From Myxocyprinus asiaticus (Eukaryota; Chordata; Actinopteri; Cypriniformes; Catostomidae), in NCBI RefSeq assembly GCF_019703515.2, contig NC_059348.1, positions 20,727,656 through 20,791,655 on the forward strand: a stretch of 64,000 bases of DNA, given 5' to 3'. Of this stretch, positions 22,326 through 43,836 are shown piece after piece. The translations under genes and the position numbers were made by a program. Numbering within the stretch: the first letter of the stretch is position 1; the number at the start of each line of letters is the position of its first letter. The notes beneath the pieces are model-generated. The model was not told where the DNA came from. It saw only the letters and a program-made list of their open reading frames with translations, and did no database searches.

Positions 22326-23887
22326 GAATGTTGAACTCATTGCTCATGATTATGTTCTCGAGAGTTACAGCTGCTCAGTTGCACTGCCTCTTTGTGCTCA
22401 CCTTCCTTTTCTTCATTTTTCTCTTAATTTTTTTCTCAGATGATAAGGATAATTGTGGGACAGGTGGTCTCATCTGCCTTCTCATTGGGAATGATCATTG
22501 ATGGAAAGGGGCTCCCAGGGCTTCCACCTTCTGGCTCATCTGACAGTCCCATTCTTCCTTTTGACTACTTCGATGGCTCTGCTGTGCATAATAACATACC
22601 TACATATGTCTATGACAAAAACCCTTTAGCAAAAGGAGGCAATCCCGGGGCCAGGTGTTACCATACAAAAACCCTTTGGCAAAAGGAGGCAATCCGGAGG
22701 CCAGGATAGCCTATGCCCATGTTATCAATCCCGCCAGACGGATATCCCCTGCCACCAAAACCTTTGGCTGGGAACACAACTCAAGGATCTCGCACATTGC
22801 CTACTGGACAACAACCAGACCTTTCATACTCTGACATGCTTCTCGAAGCACTAGTGCCTCCACCTGAGGATCAAATACCCTGGTTCTGTATTTGTTCCCA
22901 TATAAAGGGGGTAAAGGAGGCCCAAAGGGAGACTGGGGCAGCCAGGTTAATTAATAATTCTCAGACACTTTTCATCTGGAACCTAAATGTTTGTGCTCTC
23001 AGTTATGATATAGCAGTAATCGCACTATACCTTCTCTATTGTTTCCTTGTCTTAGGTCCTCCCGGTAGTCCAGGAGTGAGAGGCTTGACAGGATTTCAAG
23101 GGCGCCCAGGAATTACTGGTCTTACGGGACCAAAAGGTAAATAGAGACAATCCACTGCTATTCTAAAGACAGATGAAATCAACTGTTGCTGATATACTGT
23201 AAAAATCCAACTTCAGTTTTGTCATATAAACTCAATTTTAAAAGTTCATTGAACTATCTAATGTACAAAAAGTTGTAATTACTTAAAACAAACAAATAAG
23301 TACATTTTTATGCCATGACGTTTGGTGGTGAAGGTAAAAGTAACAGGCTTTTGGGCATGTTCAGTTTCATCACTGATGTACAGTCCTGAGGAGGCCAGTT
23401 GTGGCAGAATAATCTCCTAAATTTTGAAAAATAACTGCATAAGATTGTCCATTTTGTGGGAACCTTGTAAGGCTAAACATAATGAACTTCATGTTGTTGC
23501 ACCAGCTGATGAGCATGCCTACCGGAGAAGCATTGCGGCTGAAGGCAGTACCCACAATCCATTTATTTAAGTTGTTTGGTCAAAGTGTGCCATGTAAATA
23601 ATTAGTAAATAATCTGTTTTTATTTACTAGGTGTTTTAGCTCTATGGGTGTTTTTAGTTATGTTTTGCTGTGAAAAGTTGTTTAGTTTAAAGTCACCATC
23701 AGATTAATTAGTGTTCGCTTTGATGAGGTTTCTTAAGTTAAGTTCACTTAACTGGGAGAAAGAAACAATAGGGCATGTAATATATGATTGTAGAAGGTAG
23801 GTTAAAGAAAGAAGAGAGTTAATATTATATTTAAACAAAAAGGGATGAAAGAATAAGGATTTAAGGTTATAAAGTTTAGATTATGAG

Positions 23888-24315
23888 GTGCTTCTCAAAT
23901 GAAAGGCTGCAGCCTTGTTAGGCTTCATTTATAATGCCTTCTGAGCACTATGAATGATATGGTCTAGTAAGTCCGCCTTCATGGTCACACCGTGAAAATT
24001 TCGAAAATAAATTATTTGTGAACCATTACAACTACTTTGTACAAATGGAGGAAGACACCAGGAGGGCACACATCCGTTTGATTTATTTTCCGATATATTC
24101 TAAAAAAAATTCTGAATTATGCAAAGGATTGTGGGTGATTGAAGGCCACGAGGAACACACCTGATGCATTCCTTCAAAATTGGCTGAATGAAGGCTGCGA
24201 AACGAGGCTGCCTTCAAAGTGTCCTCACAATTGAGATGGCCTTCGATGGTGCTAGATGATGTGGCATCTGAGATATCCAGCCTAACTAGGCTGCAGCCTT
24301 CTGAATGAGAATCAC
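23888..24315 (-). repeat. Miniature element D, inverted copy
   Basis: Same family as 21853-22325 but inverted: its right part, read on the minus strand, gives GGCTGCAGCCTAGTTAGGCT and the ATCTCAATTGTGAGGACACT block. With its partner it brackets exon 2 and the 81-nt collagen exon. Confidence 0.8.
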
Positions 24316-25138
24316 AGAACTTCTAATAGTTTGAAGTACTTGTTACCTAGATCACCTTTTTAGTTGGACCAACTGTTTGGTACTGTGGTGGAGCTGACAC
24401 ATGATCTTATGTAGATCTGCTTAATAAAGAATATTGAGTTTAAGGACAGCTGCACTTAAAAATGCTAGTATTTTATTTTTTTACTTAATAATCATTCATA
24501 TTTTGAGTTTGCTGAACTTACTGTATTGAGTTAATGGAAATTACAATCCAACTTGTATTAAGTTGGTACAACTAATTTGCCTGAAGTTGAGTAAACTCGA
24601 AAATGCTTTGGATCTGGTTGCTTTTCTTTAAGTTTACTCAACTTTTTGTTTTTTCATTGTAATCCATTCCATACCAAACTTGACTCTGGTGATTGATCAC
24701 AACATATATTGGAATGCATACAGATGATAAGGAGAGCATTAACAATCATGCTTCCATTTCCCCTTATTAAAGGTCAAATAGGTGATGTTTGTGAAAGTTT
24801 GTCATAGGTGATGTCAGTGTTCATTGGGCTACACAGGATCCAAAGGAGAGCGAGGTGTCAATGGTAAGTGAGACAACATTCTCAGCAAATTCCAGCCTGG
24901 TCTCAAAGAATCACGTTGCAATTCCTACATTTTGCAAAATGATTTTTATGCGTCTCGTAGTACGTATTGCAGCAGTTTCCTGGTGAAATAAATACTAAAG
25001 CTGCTACAATGACTTTTATTCACTTTCAAACAAATCATGAGTCAAACAGCAAATTATCAGTTCATAAACACGTACTTTTCACTCAGTTCCTTGCATCTTA
25101 AAAGATTAAACACTTTTACTATAAAAAGTGCATGACTC

Positions 25139-25290
25139 GCGATGGGAGAAAGGTGCCCCAAATCGTGCCACCCTACCCCCGGGAAGATTGCAATGTGAGA
25201 AAGGTGCCCCAAATCGAGCGCCCCACTCGCAGAGAGCTCGCAACATCACGATGTGGGAAAGGTGCCCCGAGTTGTTCCTGACAGGCTACT
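25139..25290 (+). repeat. Short GC-rich tandem repeat, three units
   Basis: Three copies of GAAAGGTGCCCCAAATCG (the last reads GAAAGGTGCCCCGAGTTG), spaced by roughly 55-62 bases. They are CpG-rich and stand out from the AT-rich surroundings. Decayed minisatellite. Confidence 0.75.
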
Positions 25291-25383
25291 CAACCTTAAA
25301 GGCTCTATATTGTTAAGATTATGAATGTTCATAATGTATTCTTACATTCTGAACAAACATAAAATAATCATGATCAACAGTAT

Positions 25384-25385
<2 letters not shown>

Positions 25386-25434
<49 letters not shown>
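25386..25434. repeat. Microsatellite (TA)n(CA)n
   Basis: Alternating TA passes into CA repeats in the collagen/C1q intron. Confidence 0.9.
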
Positions 25435-25496
25435 TATATAGCAAGACCACCACTGGTTGGTTGATCTAGATAAAATATGAAAGATTGACTATTTAT

Positions 25497-28400
25497 CCCT
25501 GCCCAGTAGGAGGCGATATGCATGAAGAATGTGAATCACCAAAAACACAAGAAAAATGTGAAAGTTAAAGTGGAGATTGACTGACCAGGGAGGAGAATTT
25601 ATAGTAAAAATTGACTTAAATATTGATTGATAGTTTCTCACCCACACCTATCATATCGCTTCTGAAGACATGTATTAAACCACTGGAGTCACATGGATTA
25701 AGCTACTTTTATGCTGACTTCAAGAATTTTATGCTGGCTTCAATAATTTGGCACCCATTCACTTGCATTGTCAGAATCAGAATCAGAATCAGCTTTATTG
25801 CCAAGTATGCTTACACATACAAGGAATTTGTCTTTGTGACAGGAGCTTCCAGTGCACAACAATACAAAAACAGCAGCAAGACATAGATAATAATAATTAA
25901 AAAAAATACATCTAATTATACACATACGTACAGACACACACATACATACAAACACATGGGTAGTGCAAATCTAATACAATCTGTTATGAACAGTGCTTTT
26001 CAGTTTTGTTTTTTTTTCAGAGGAATGAAATAGCAGAAGAGTTTGGATGTGTTGGATAAATATAAGAAAGACTAAACTGTGTATTGCACATAGTTATTGC
26101 TCAATGGGGCAATTTAACTGTTCATGAGATGGATAGCCTGAGGGAAAAAACTGTTCCTGTGCCTGACGGTTCTGGTGCTCAGAGCTCTGAAGTGTCGGCC
26201 AGAAGGCAACAGTTCAAAAAGGTAGTGGGCAGGGTGAGTGGGGTCCAGAGTGATTTTTCCAGCCTTTTTCCTCACTCTGGAAGTGTATATTTTTTGAAGG
26301 GGGGACAGGGGGAACCAATAATCCTCTCAGCAGTCCAAACTGTCCTTTGTAGTCTTCTGATGTCTGATTTCGTAGCTGAACCAAACCAGACAGTTACTGA
26401 AGTGCAGAGGACAGACTCAATGACTGCTGAGTAAAACTGTATCAGCAGCACCTGGGGCAGGTTGAATTTCCTCAGCTGGCAAAGGAAGTACAACCTCTGC
26501 TGGGCCTTTTTCATAATGGAGTCAATGTGGGTCTCCCACTTCAGGTCCTGTGAGATGGTAGTGCCCAGGATCCTGAATGAATCCACTGCTGCCACAGTGC
26601 TGTTTAGAATGGTGAGGGGGTCAGTGTTGGGGTGTTTCTCCTAAAGTGTTCAGCTCAAGGTTGTTTTGACTGCACCAGACAGCCAGCTGTTTAACCTCCC
26701 ATCTGTATGCAGACTCATCGTCATCTCGGATGAGGCCGATGACAGTGGTGTCGTCTGCAAATTTCAGGAGCTTGACAGAGGGGTCCTTGGTGATGCAGTC
26801 ATTGGTGTAGAGGGAGAAGAGTAGTGGGGAGAGCACACATCCCTGGGGGGCACCAGTGCTGATTGTACAGGTGTTAGAAGTGAGTTTCCCCTGTCTCACA
26901 AGCTGCTGCCTGTTCGCCAGAAAGCTGGTAATCCACTGACAGATAGACATGGGAACAGAAATTTGGTGTAATTTATTCTGGAGTATAGCTGGGATGATGG
27001 TGTTGAAAGCTGAACTGAAGTCCACAAAAAGGATCCTTGCATATGTCCCTGGTCTGTCCAGATGTTGCAGGATATGATGCAATCCCATGTTGACTACATC
27101 ATCCACAGACCTGTTTGCTCGATAAGCAAATTGAAGGGGATCTAGAAAGGGTCCAGTGATGTTCTTCAGGTGGGCTAACACCAGTCTCTCAAATGAATTC
27201 ATGACACAGACGTCAGGGTGACAGGTCTGTAGTCATTAAGTCCTGTGATTTTTGGTTTCTTTGGGACAGGAATAAAGATTGAGCATTTGAAGCAGCATGG
27301 GACTTAACACTGCTCAAGTGATCTGCTGAAGATCTGTGTGAAGATGGGGGCCAACTGGTTAGCACAGGATCGAAGACATGCTGGTGAGACGCCATCAGGG
27401 CCTGAAGCCTTCCTTGTCTTTTGTTTTCAAAAGACACGGCTCACATCATCTTCACAGATCTTAAGTGTAGGTTGAGTAGCAGGAGGGGGGAGGAGGGGGG
27501 TTGCAGGAGGTGTTGGTGTGAAGTGAAGGTCAGAGTGGGTGCGGGGTGTGAGATTGGGCCTTTCAAATCTGCAGTAGAACACATTCAGGTCATCAGCCAG
27601 TTGTTGGTTCCCTACAGGGTTGGGGGTAGGAGTCCTGTAATTTGTGAGTTGTTTCATGCCACTTCACACTGATGCAGGGTTGTTAGCTGAAAACTTGTTT
27701 TTCAGCTTCTCAGAGTATCTTCTTTTAGCCACTCTGATTTCCCTGTTCAGTGTGTTCCTGGCTTGATTGTACAAGACTTTATCCCCACCCCTGTAAGCAT
27801 CCTCGTTGGCCTGACGAAGCTGCCTGATCTCTGCTGTAAACCACGGTTTGTCATTGTTGAACTTTAAATAAGTCCTAGTAGGAATGCACATATCCTCACA
27901 GAAACTGATATATGATGTAACAGTATCTGTGAGCTCGTCCAGGTCTGTGGCTGCAGCCTCAAAAACACTCCAATCCGTGCAATCGAAGCAGGCTTGTATT
28001 CCGCTCTGCTTCATTGGTCCATCTCTTTACAGTCCTTTCTACTGGCTTGGCTGATTTTAATTTCTGCCTGTAGGTTGGAAGAAGATAAACTAGACAGTGA
28101 TCAGAGAGTCCCAAAGCTGCTCTAGGGACAGAGCGATATGCATCCTTTATTATTGTGTAGTATTGATCCAGTATGTTCCTGTCTCTGGTGGGGCATGTGA
28201 TGTGCTGTTTGTATTTGGGCAGTTCACGTGTGAGATTTGCTTTGTTAAAATCCCCAATAATAATAATAATAACTGAGTCCGGGTATTGTTGTTCCATGTC
28301 TGTGATTTGATCAGCCAGCTGTTGCAGAGCTGTGTTCAAACATGCATTTGGTGCGATATACACACTCACCAGAATAAACGAGGAAAACTCCCGCGGCGAG

Positions 28401-29104
28401 TAGAAAGGCTTACAGTTAATAAAGAGTGCTTCCAAATTAGGACAGCACATCCTCTTTAACGTTGTTACATCTGTACACCAACTTTCACTGATATAAAAGC
28501 ATGTTCCACCGCCTCTCGTTTTTCCCGTTAACTCCGCAATGCAATCAACTCTGAACAGCTGGAAGCCCAGCAGATGTAACGCGCTGTCCGGAATGGCTTC
28601 ACTCAGCCAGGTTTCTGTGAAGCACAAGGCAGCAGAGGTTAAAAAGTCCTTGTTTGTGCTGGTGAGGAGATGAAGTTCGACCATTTTGTTAGGAAGAGAG
28701 CAGAGATTCGCTAAGTGAATATTCGGCAGCGCTGTTCGAAATCCGTGCCGACGGAGTTTGACCAGCGCACCGGCTCATCTTCCTCGCCTGTGTCCGGGAA
28801 AAGATTGTCTGGTACATGCTGTCGAATGTTCAGCAGTTTGTCTCTGTTTAAAATGACTGGAAAAAGATCAAATTAAACACAGGACAAACAAAAAAAACAA
28901 CAAAAGAACTGAGGAGCTCCACACCAAGGCAGCCATTCGCGGCGCCATCATGATGTATGTCCTTTTGTGAGGACCAAAAGAGCTGAGATATTCTTCTAAA
29001 AATCTTCATTTGTGTTCTGCATAAGAAAGAAAGTCACACACATCCTGGATGGCATATGGGTGAGTAAATGATGAGAGAATTTTTATTTTTGGGTGAACTA
29101 TTGT
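25497..29104. repeat. TTAA-type palindromic element split by a LINE
   Basis: The left part (25497-25771) and right part (about 28969-29104) are halves of the long miniature element also seen at 32254-33158 and elsewhere. The left part ends CACCCATTCACTTGCATTG and the right part resumes GGACCAAAAGAGCTGAGATA. The LINE lies between them. Confidence 0.75.
25772..28950 (-). mobile_element. Non-LTR retrotransposon (L2/CR1/Rex1-like), decayed
   Basis: Read on the minus strand. An endonuclease domain at 28684-27959 includes CFTETWLSEAIPD, VSVYIAP, IGDFNKANL and LGLSDHCLVY. A linker follows (28014-27213), then reverse transcriptase at 27202-26621 with FVDFSSAFNTI, GAPQGCVLSPLLFSLY and the catalytic FADDTTVIG, then a C-terminal part (26595-26272) with QDLKWETHIDSIMKKAQQRL. 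Frames break several times. The 3' end carries ATTCTG repeats, as in CR1/L2-type elements. The 5' end is near 28950, upstream of a GC-rich untranslated part. It is almost full length but coding-dead, and lies antisense in the collagen/C1q intron. Confidence 0.9.
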
Positions 29105-30871
29105 ACCAAACAACTTTTCCCACCCCTGCTCTACCTCCTCTATTGGACATGAAATGCTAAGTGACCCTGTTTTTTTAGCATTTTTTAGCATTCCTTGCAT
29201 TGTTTTGAACATGTTTTACGCTCAACAATAACTCACTTTGTCGGCATTAAGGGCATTTTTAGACCCTACACATAAACTGATTTTAATATAATTGTTTCAT
29301 ACATTATGATTTAAAATGGTGATTAGTGTATTGGAAATAACTTTTTTCATCTTTTCATTTCTGTGATCATGTTGCCCTTTTATTTATTTTTTTTAATCAG
29401 AATCACCAAGGCCTCGCTCAGACGGGCAGCAAAAATGTTTTTTGTTGTTGTTTTTTTTCCGTCTATCTGCATCATCTGTTTAGTTTTTTGTAGTTTGAAC
29501 AGGGAAAAACCACATGAAATTTGTTTAGCAAATTTCATTCAAAAACAAGCTTGTAAAATATTTCCCTTCGTATGCTCTTTTTATGGGTCCATATCCTTTG
29601 CTTAACTGAGTTCTTTTTTTTTTATGCTGTTGTCTGCCATGAATGTTCAGATTTGGGTAATGTCCTCGAAAAACAATCAATGGTGAAACATCTATCGCAA
29701 AAGACTCGCACATGGTAAACCTGCTTAAGTTTGCATCATTACTATAACAACTAATATGGACATGCTAGCAAAAGCAACTGCAGTCTGAACAGAAAAGAAA
29801 ATAGATCTGGCCAAATATAACTTGACCCATATAAATTGACTTGTTTAAACAGTCAGGCTGAAAAATGAATTTAAGAAAAGTAAAACCTGATTTTCCCTGC
29901 AGTATGAACAAGGCCTAAGTAACTAATTATTTTGGCTCAGGTGATAAAGGAGACAATGGTGTGGATGGGGATTCAGGACAGCAGGGATCATCTGGTGAGC
30001 CAGGAGGGTGCCCAACAACTTGTTTCTCCATCCAGGGTCCTCCAGGAGAAGTTAGCCCACCTGGGATTACTGGGGGAAGAGGACTTCCAGGGTTGGGAGG
30101 AACTCCTGGGCTGAAGGGGCAGAAAGGGGATCTGGGGGATAGTGGTCCACCTGGAGCTCCAGGTTTAGATGGCCAGAAAGGAATTCAGGGAGAAATGGGT
30201 GAGTGCCATTGCAAGGATGGTCTAGATGGCACAAATGACACAATCGGACTTCCAGGACCAAAAGGTAGTAAAAGAGACACTGGCCATGAAGGTGCAGCAG
30301 GGGTAAATGGAGTCAAAGGGCAAAAGGGTGATATTGGTGAAATCGGTCTTCCTGGCCCTTGCTCTCCGGCAATCCAGACTGCTTTTTTAGCTACACTAAG
30401 CAGCAGTTTCCCGCAGCCAGATTCACCCATTCCTCTTATTGATGATATTTATAACAGAGCGTTTAACTTTGACCCCGTCAGAGGCATCTACAGGGCTCCT
30501 ATTAATGGCACCTATGTCATCAGCTACAACTTAGCAGTTTCCAGCAACCTGCTCAGAGTGGTGCTCTTCCACAACTTCCTACATATTGTGAAAAGTACAG
30601 GGGTGACAGATCTTGGTACAGTGGTCCTACACCTTGTCATGGGTGATGAAGTGTGGCTACAGGTGAAGGATGTCAATTCCAGTGGATGCCAACACTGAGT
30701 GCAGCAGTACCTTCACTGGCTTCCTGCTCTACCCAGACAGCTGTGAAATGCCAATGTCACGTGATCTTCCTGAGCCTATTAACGGAACCTACAGCTGGGG
30801 TGAAATAGAGGAGCTCACAACTGTTGCCCCAGATGTCCAGCCCTAACATGACCTAACCCAACCCCAACCCA

Positions 30872-31364
30872 ACATTAAAACCACCTGCTTAATATTGTGT
30901 AGGTCCCCCTCGTGCTGCCAAAACAGCGCCAACCCGCATCTCAGAATAATATTCTGAGATGTTATTCTTCTCACTACAATTGTACAGAGCAGTTATCTGA
31001 GTTACTGTAGACTTTGTCATTTCGAACCAGTCTGGCCATTCCCTGTTGACCTCTCTCATCAACAAGGCATTTCCATCCGCAGAACTGCCCCTCACTGATT
31101 GTTTTTTGTTTTTGGCACCATTCGGAGTAAACTCTAGAGACTGTTGTGCATGAAAATCAGCAGTTACAGAAATACTCAAACAAGCCCATCTGGCACCAAC
31201 AATCATACATGCGATCAGCCAATTGTGTGGCAGCAGTGCAGTGCATACAATCATGCAGATATGGGTCAGGAGCTTCAGTTAATGTTCACATCAACCATCA
31301 GAATGGGGAAAAATGTGATCTCAGTGCTTTGGACCGTGGCATGATTGTGGTGCCAGATGGGCTA
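30872..31364. mobile_element. Tc1 family C deletion derivative
   Basis: The left part ACATTAAAACCACCTGCTTA is the family end. The minus-strand frame 31254-30889 joins the N-terminal half of a Tc1 transposase ([25 protein letters not shown]) directly to its last residues (RVGAVLAARGGPTQY), so the catalytic DDE core has been deleted. It lies immediately 3' of the collagen/C1q gene. Confidence 0.75.
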
Positions 31365-34296
31365 CACATTAAGGGGAATTATGTAAATTACATATCTGAC
31401 TGCATGGAATTGCATATAGTTTTTTGTAGTTGGGGCACATTGTAAAGATAAAAACATTTTCCCAAGGGATATTCAAGATATATTCTTTGAAAACAAGTTC
31501 ATATCTTAATAAATAATGTTTCTTAATGGTGCAGCATCTAACCTTTTGGGCACATGTGACATTTACAGTCTTATCTCATAATACAGTTTCTCGTACCATT
31601 AAACGCAGTAATCATGTGTCTGGATGGTGAAATGCATATGGTAATTGAATTCAGATGAGGATATGCATAGTAAAAACAGGCATTGTACCACATATGGTTA
31701 TTTTGGGGAGGAGACGGGGTGGGGAATGAATCACGTGCATGTACGCACAATCTTCCGCTAGCTGGGATTAATTAAGAGAACTATGCGCAGGTTCTGGCAT
31801 ATGCATGGTTTTATAAATCTGGCTTTTTTTGTGCATATGCAAAATCTGAATTTTGTGCTTACGCACACTCCTAAGAAAGACATTTTATACATGATGCCCC
31901 TGGTACCTGTATATTTGTGAAAGGCATCAGTGAACTTTGTGCTTTCTGGCAAAGCCAGCAAATATGTGGTTCATATGAGGGAATTGACTGTGCTACCTCA
32001 TTTTATCAACATATTGTGAAAAGAAATATGTGTTTTCTTTTGGACAAGAATGGTCCCCCCTTCACTTTTATTCATGTGAGCTGACAGAACAGGTCATATA
32101 AGAATGGTGAATTATGTCAGCTGATGTATGACAGCTAAATGTGTGCAAATTGTTTTAAAAGCCATGCATAAGTAGATGCCTTGTTTTATTAACTTTAAAT
32201 TAAGAAGGATAATTATTTCAATTATTATTATTTTTTTAATTATAATATTTATTTTAAAGGGATGGTTCACCAAAAAATGAAAATTCTCTCATCATTTACT
32301 CACCCTCATGCCATCTCAGATGTGTATGACTTTCTTTCTTCTGCAGAACTCAAATGAAGATTTTAGAAGAATATTTCAGCTCTGTAGGTTCATACAAAGC
32401 AAGTGAAAGGGTGCCAAAATTTTGAAGCGCCAAAATCCACATAAAGGAGGCATAAAAGTAATCCATAAGACTCCAGTGGTTAAATCCATGTCTTCTGAAA
32501 TGATTTGATAGGTGTGTGTGAGAAACAGATAAATATTTAAGCCCTTTTTTTTTAAACTATAAATCTCCACTTTCACTTTCTTCTTCTTTTATTTTTGGGC
32601 GATTCACATTTTTCGTGCATATCACAACCTACTGGTTGGGGCTGGTCAAAGGTGGAGATTTATAGTAAAAAAAGACTTCAATATTGATCTGTTTTTCACC
32701 CACACCTATCATATCGCTTCTGAAGATATTGATTAATCCACTGGAGTCATTTTTTTTATCATAAATTCTCCTCCCTGCCCAGTAGGGGGTGATATGCATG
32801 ACAAATATGAATCACCAAAAACAGAAGAATGTGAAAGTGAAGTGGAGATTGACTGAGCAAGGTGGATAATTTATAGTATAAAAATAATTAAATATTGATC
32901 TGTTTCTCACCCACACCTCTCATATCGCTTCTGAAGATATGGATTTAACCACCAGATTTGTCTGGAGTCCTTTTATGTTGCCATTATGTGGATTTTGGCA
33001 CCCATTCAATTGTATTGTATGGACCAACAGAATTGAGATTTTCTTCTAAAATCTTTGTTTGTGTTCTGCCGATGTAAAAAATTCATACAGGTCTTAGATG
33101 ACATGAGGGTGAGTAAATGATGAGAGAATTTTCATTTTTGGGTGAACCAATCCTTTAAGTTAAGTTGTATTTTAATGCATGAGTGACAAAGGATTTAATC
33201 TCAATGCATGTGCTTTATCTTGGAGTAAGATAATACAGTATAATAATAGCTAATATCAGCTGGGCTGCAGTTGATAACAACAAGCTAGATAACTAAAGGG
33301 TTCATTTCAATATGAGTGCTATAGCTATAGCAATTAATACATTTTCTTATGAATGATTTTGTACATGGCTCCAGTGACCTAAGAAACACTTGCAAATTCA
33401 TGCTATTTTGGTTTAAATAAATGTACACTTTACTCCCTGATCATTGTTTTTACAGAAAGAAAGATATGATGATTATAGAATTTCCTTGACTGGCAATCAA
33501 CTAAGAATCTGACAACTGTGCTATATACAAATCATTATTGAGATTACAAACAAAAGTATCTATTCAGTGCTTTTGGTCTGTTTTGAACTCCATATATGGA
33601 TGAAAATATGTTAGTCATTTCACCTTGCTGAAGGTGTCATGCTGAAATTCATGTGTGTGCATGAAAATTGAACCAGTCCCAGAATATACAGATATACAGA
33701 TAGTATCTGAAACATTATTATTATTAAATAATAAGAAAGAAGAACAACTCAAAAGTATATTTAAGTCCAGACTTTTTTATCTTTGTAAAATAGATTATAC
33801 TGTTAGGGAAATCTCCCTTTTTTATCTTTTCAATGAATGTAAATAAACATCTAGCCATAGCATTTTATTACAATACAAACTTTTATAAACCTTTCCTTTA
33901 GGTATTATTAAAATTCAGAATTTTGCAATCAAAATTAAGATAATCATCACAAAAATAATGTGTTTTACAGCTGGAACAACAGCTAGGACATTATACTATT
34001 TTAGCAGCTATAGTCACCTATAGTCACCAAACTCCAGTTTGGTGAGAAGCAGCTCTCCATTCATTCAGTTACATGACCCACATCAAGACATCCTTGTCTT
34101 GCTCAGGCAGCTGAGGAAATATCATTCCACAGTACAGCTGGTCTCTAGTTTGGAATTCCTTGCTAATTACAACTTTATCTTCTAAAAAGTGTTAAGGAGT
34201 CCAGTGTAGTGCCCTATTGCAGTAATCTCCTCTATATGGTTGCTTGCAACAGCTTTAAGGATGTGACAGCTTCTTGGTGAATTCTACAGGTGTTCC
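31365..34296. other. Intergenic stretch, no gene seen
   Basis: It contains the palindromic element at 32254-33158 and AT-rich unique sequence. No exon was recognised. Several TTTATT (minus AATAAA) signals near 33864 could serve sag. Confidence 0.4.
32254..33158. repeat. TTAA-type palindromic miniature element, full copy
   Basis: It starts TTAAAGGGATGGTTCACC and ends GGGTGAACCAATCCTTTAA. Between these are mirrored CATTTACTCACCCTCATGCC and CATGAGGGTGAGTAAATGAT blocks and a partly repeated centre. Other copies or parts: 38551-39244, 40732-41425, 47807-48123, 56206-57073, 57940-58026, about 34918-35085, about 17645-17850, and from 63761 to the edge. Confidence 0.85.
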
Positions 34297-43553
<9,257 letters not shown>

Positions 43554-43836
43554 TATTGCTTAAAGTCTTGAGCCGAATGAAAAAAGAAAACAGTATACTT
43601 AGATTAATGCTTAGCCATTATGTATTATAAACCTTCACAGTCAGTCACTGGCTTTTAACAAACACAAAAACACAAAAAGCATATTAAAATGTGCAGGCTT
43701 AATCCAGACTTTCCAATATTACAGCACAGAAATTTGTATTAACACTTTAGAACTAACATTCAAATTAACATCCCTCATGCCATTAAACACCCAACAACAG
43801 GCCATCTAAATTCTATATCCAATATGAACCTCATAC

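Larger units (their letters stand above)
21015..30845 (+). pseudogene. Secreted collagen-like C1q-domain protein gene, decayed
   Basis: Exon 1 (21015-21086) encodes a signal peptide (MAFVGSLLLLLMITFQTMLL). Exon 2 (about 22440-22945) holds a proline-rich spacer (PPDGYPLPPKPLAGN, LLEALVPPPED) and a first Gly-X-Y block. Collagen exons follow at 23056-23136 (81 nt) and 24837-24863 (27 nt), both phase 1 and multiples of 27 as in collagens. The last exon (29941 on) gives some 130 residues of Gly-X-Y interrupted by GCPTTCFSI, then a C1q domain with FNFDPVRGIYRAPINGTYV. Damage: two frame changes in exon 2, a local duplication at about 22613-22700, a phase mismatch at the exon 2 donor, and a small deletion near 30677. 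That deletion ends the main frame at 30698, although C1q residues (STFTGFLLYPDSCE) continue in another frame to a stop at 30843-30845. A LINE sits in the last intron. Family: otolin or C1QTNF type, not resolved. Confidence 0.72.
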
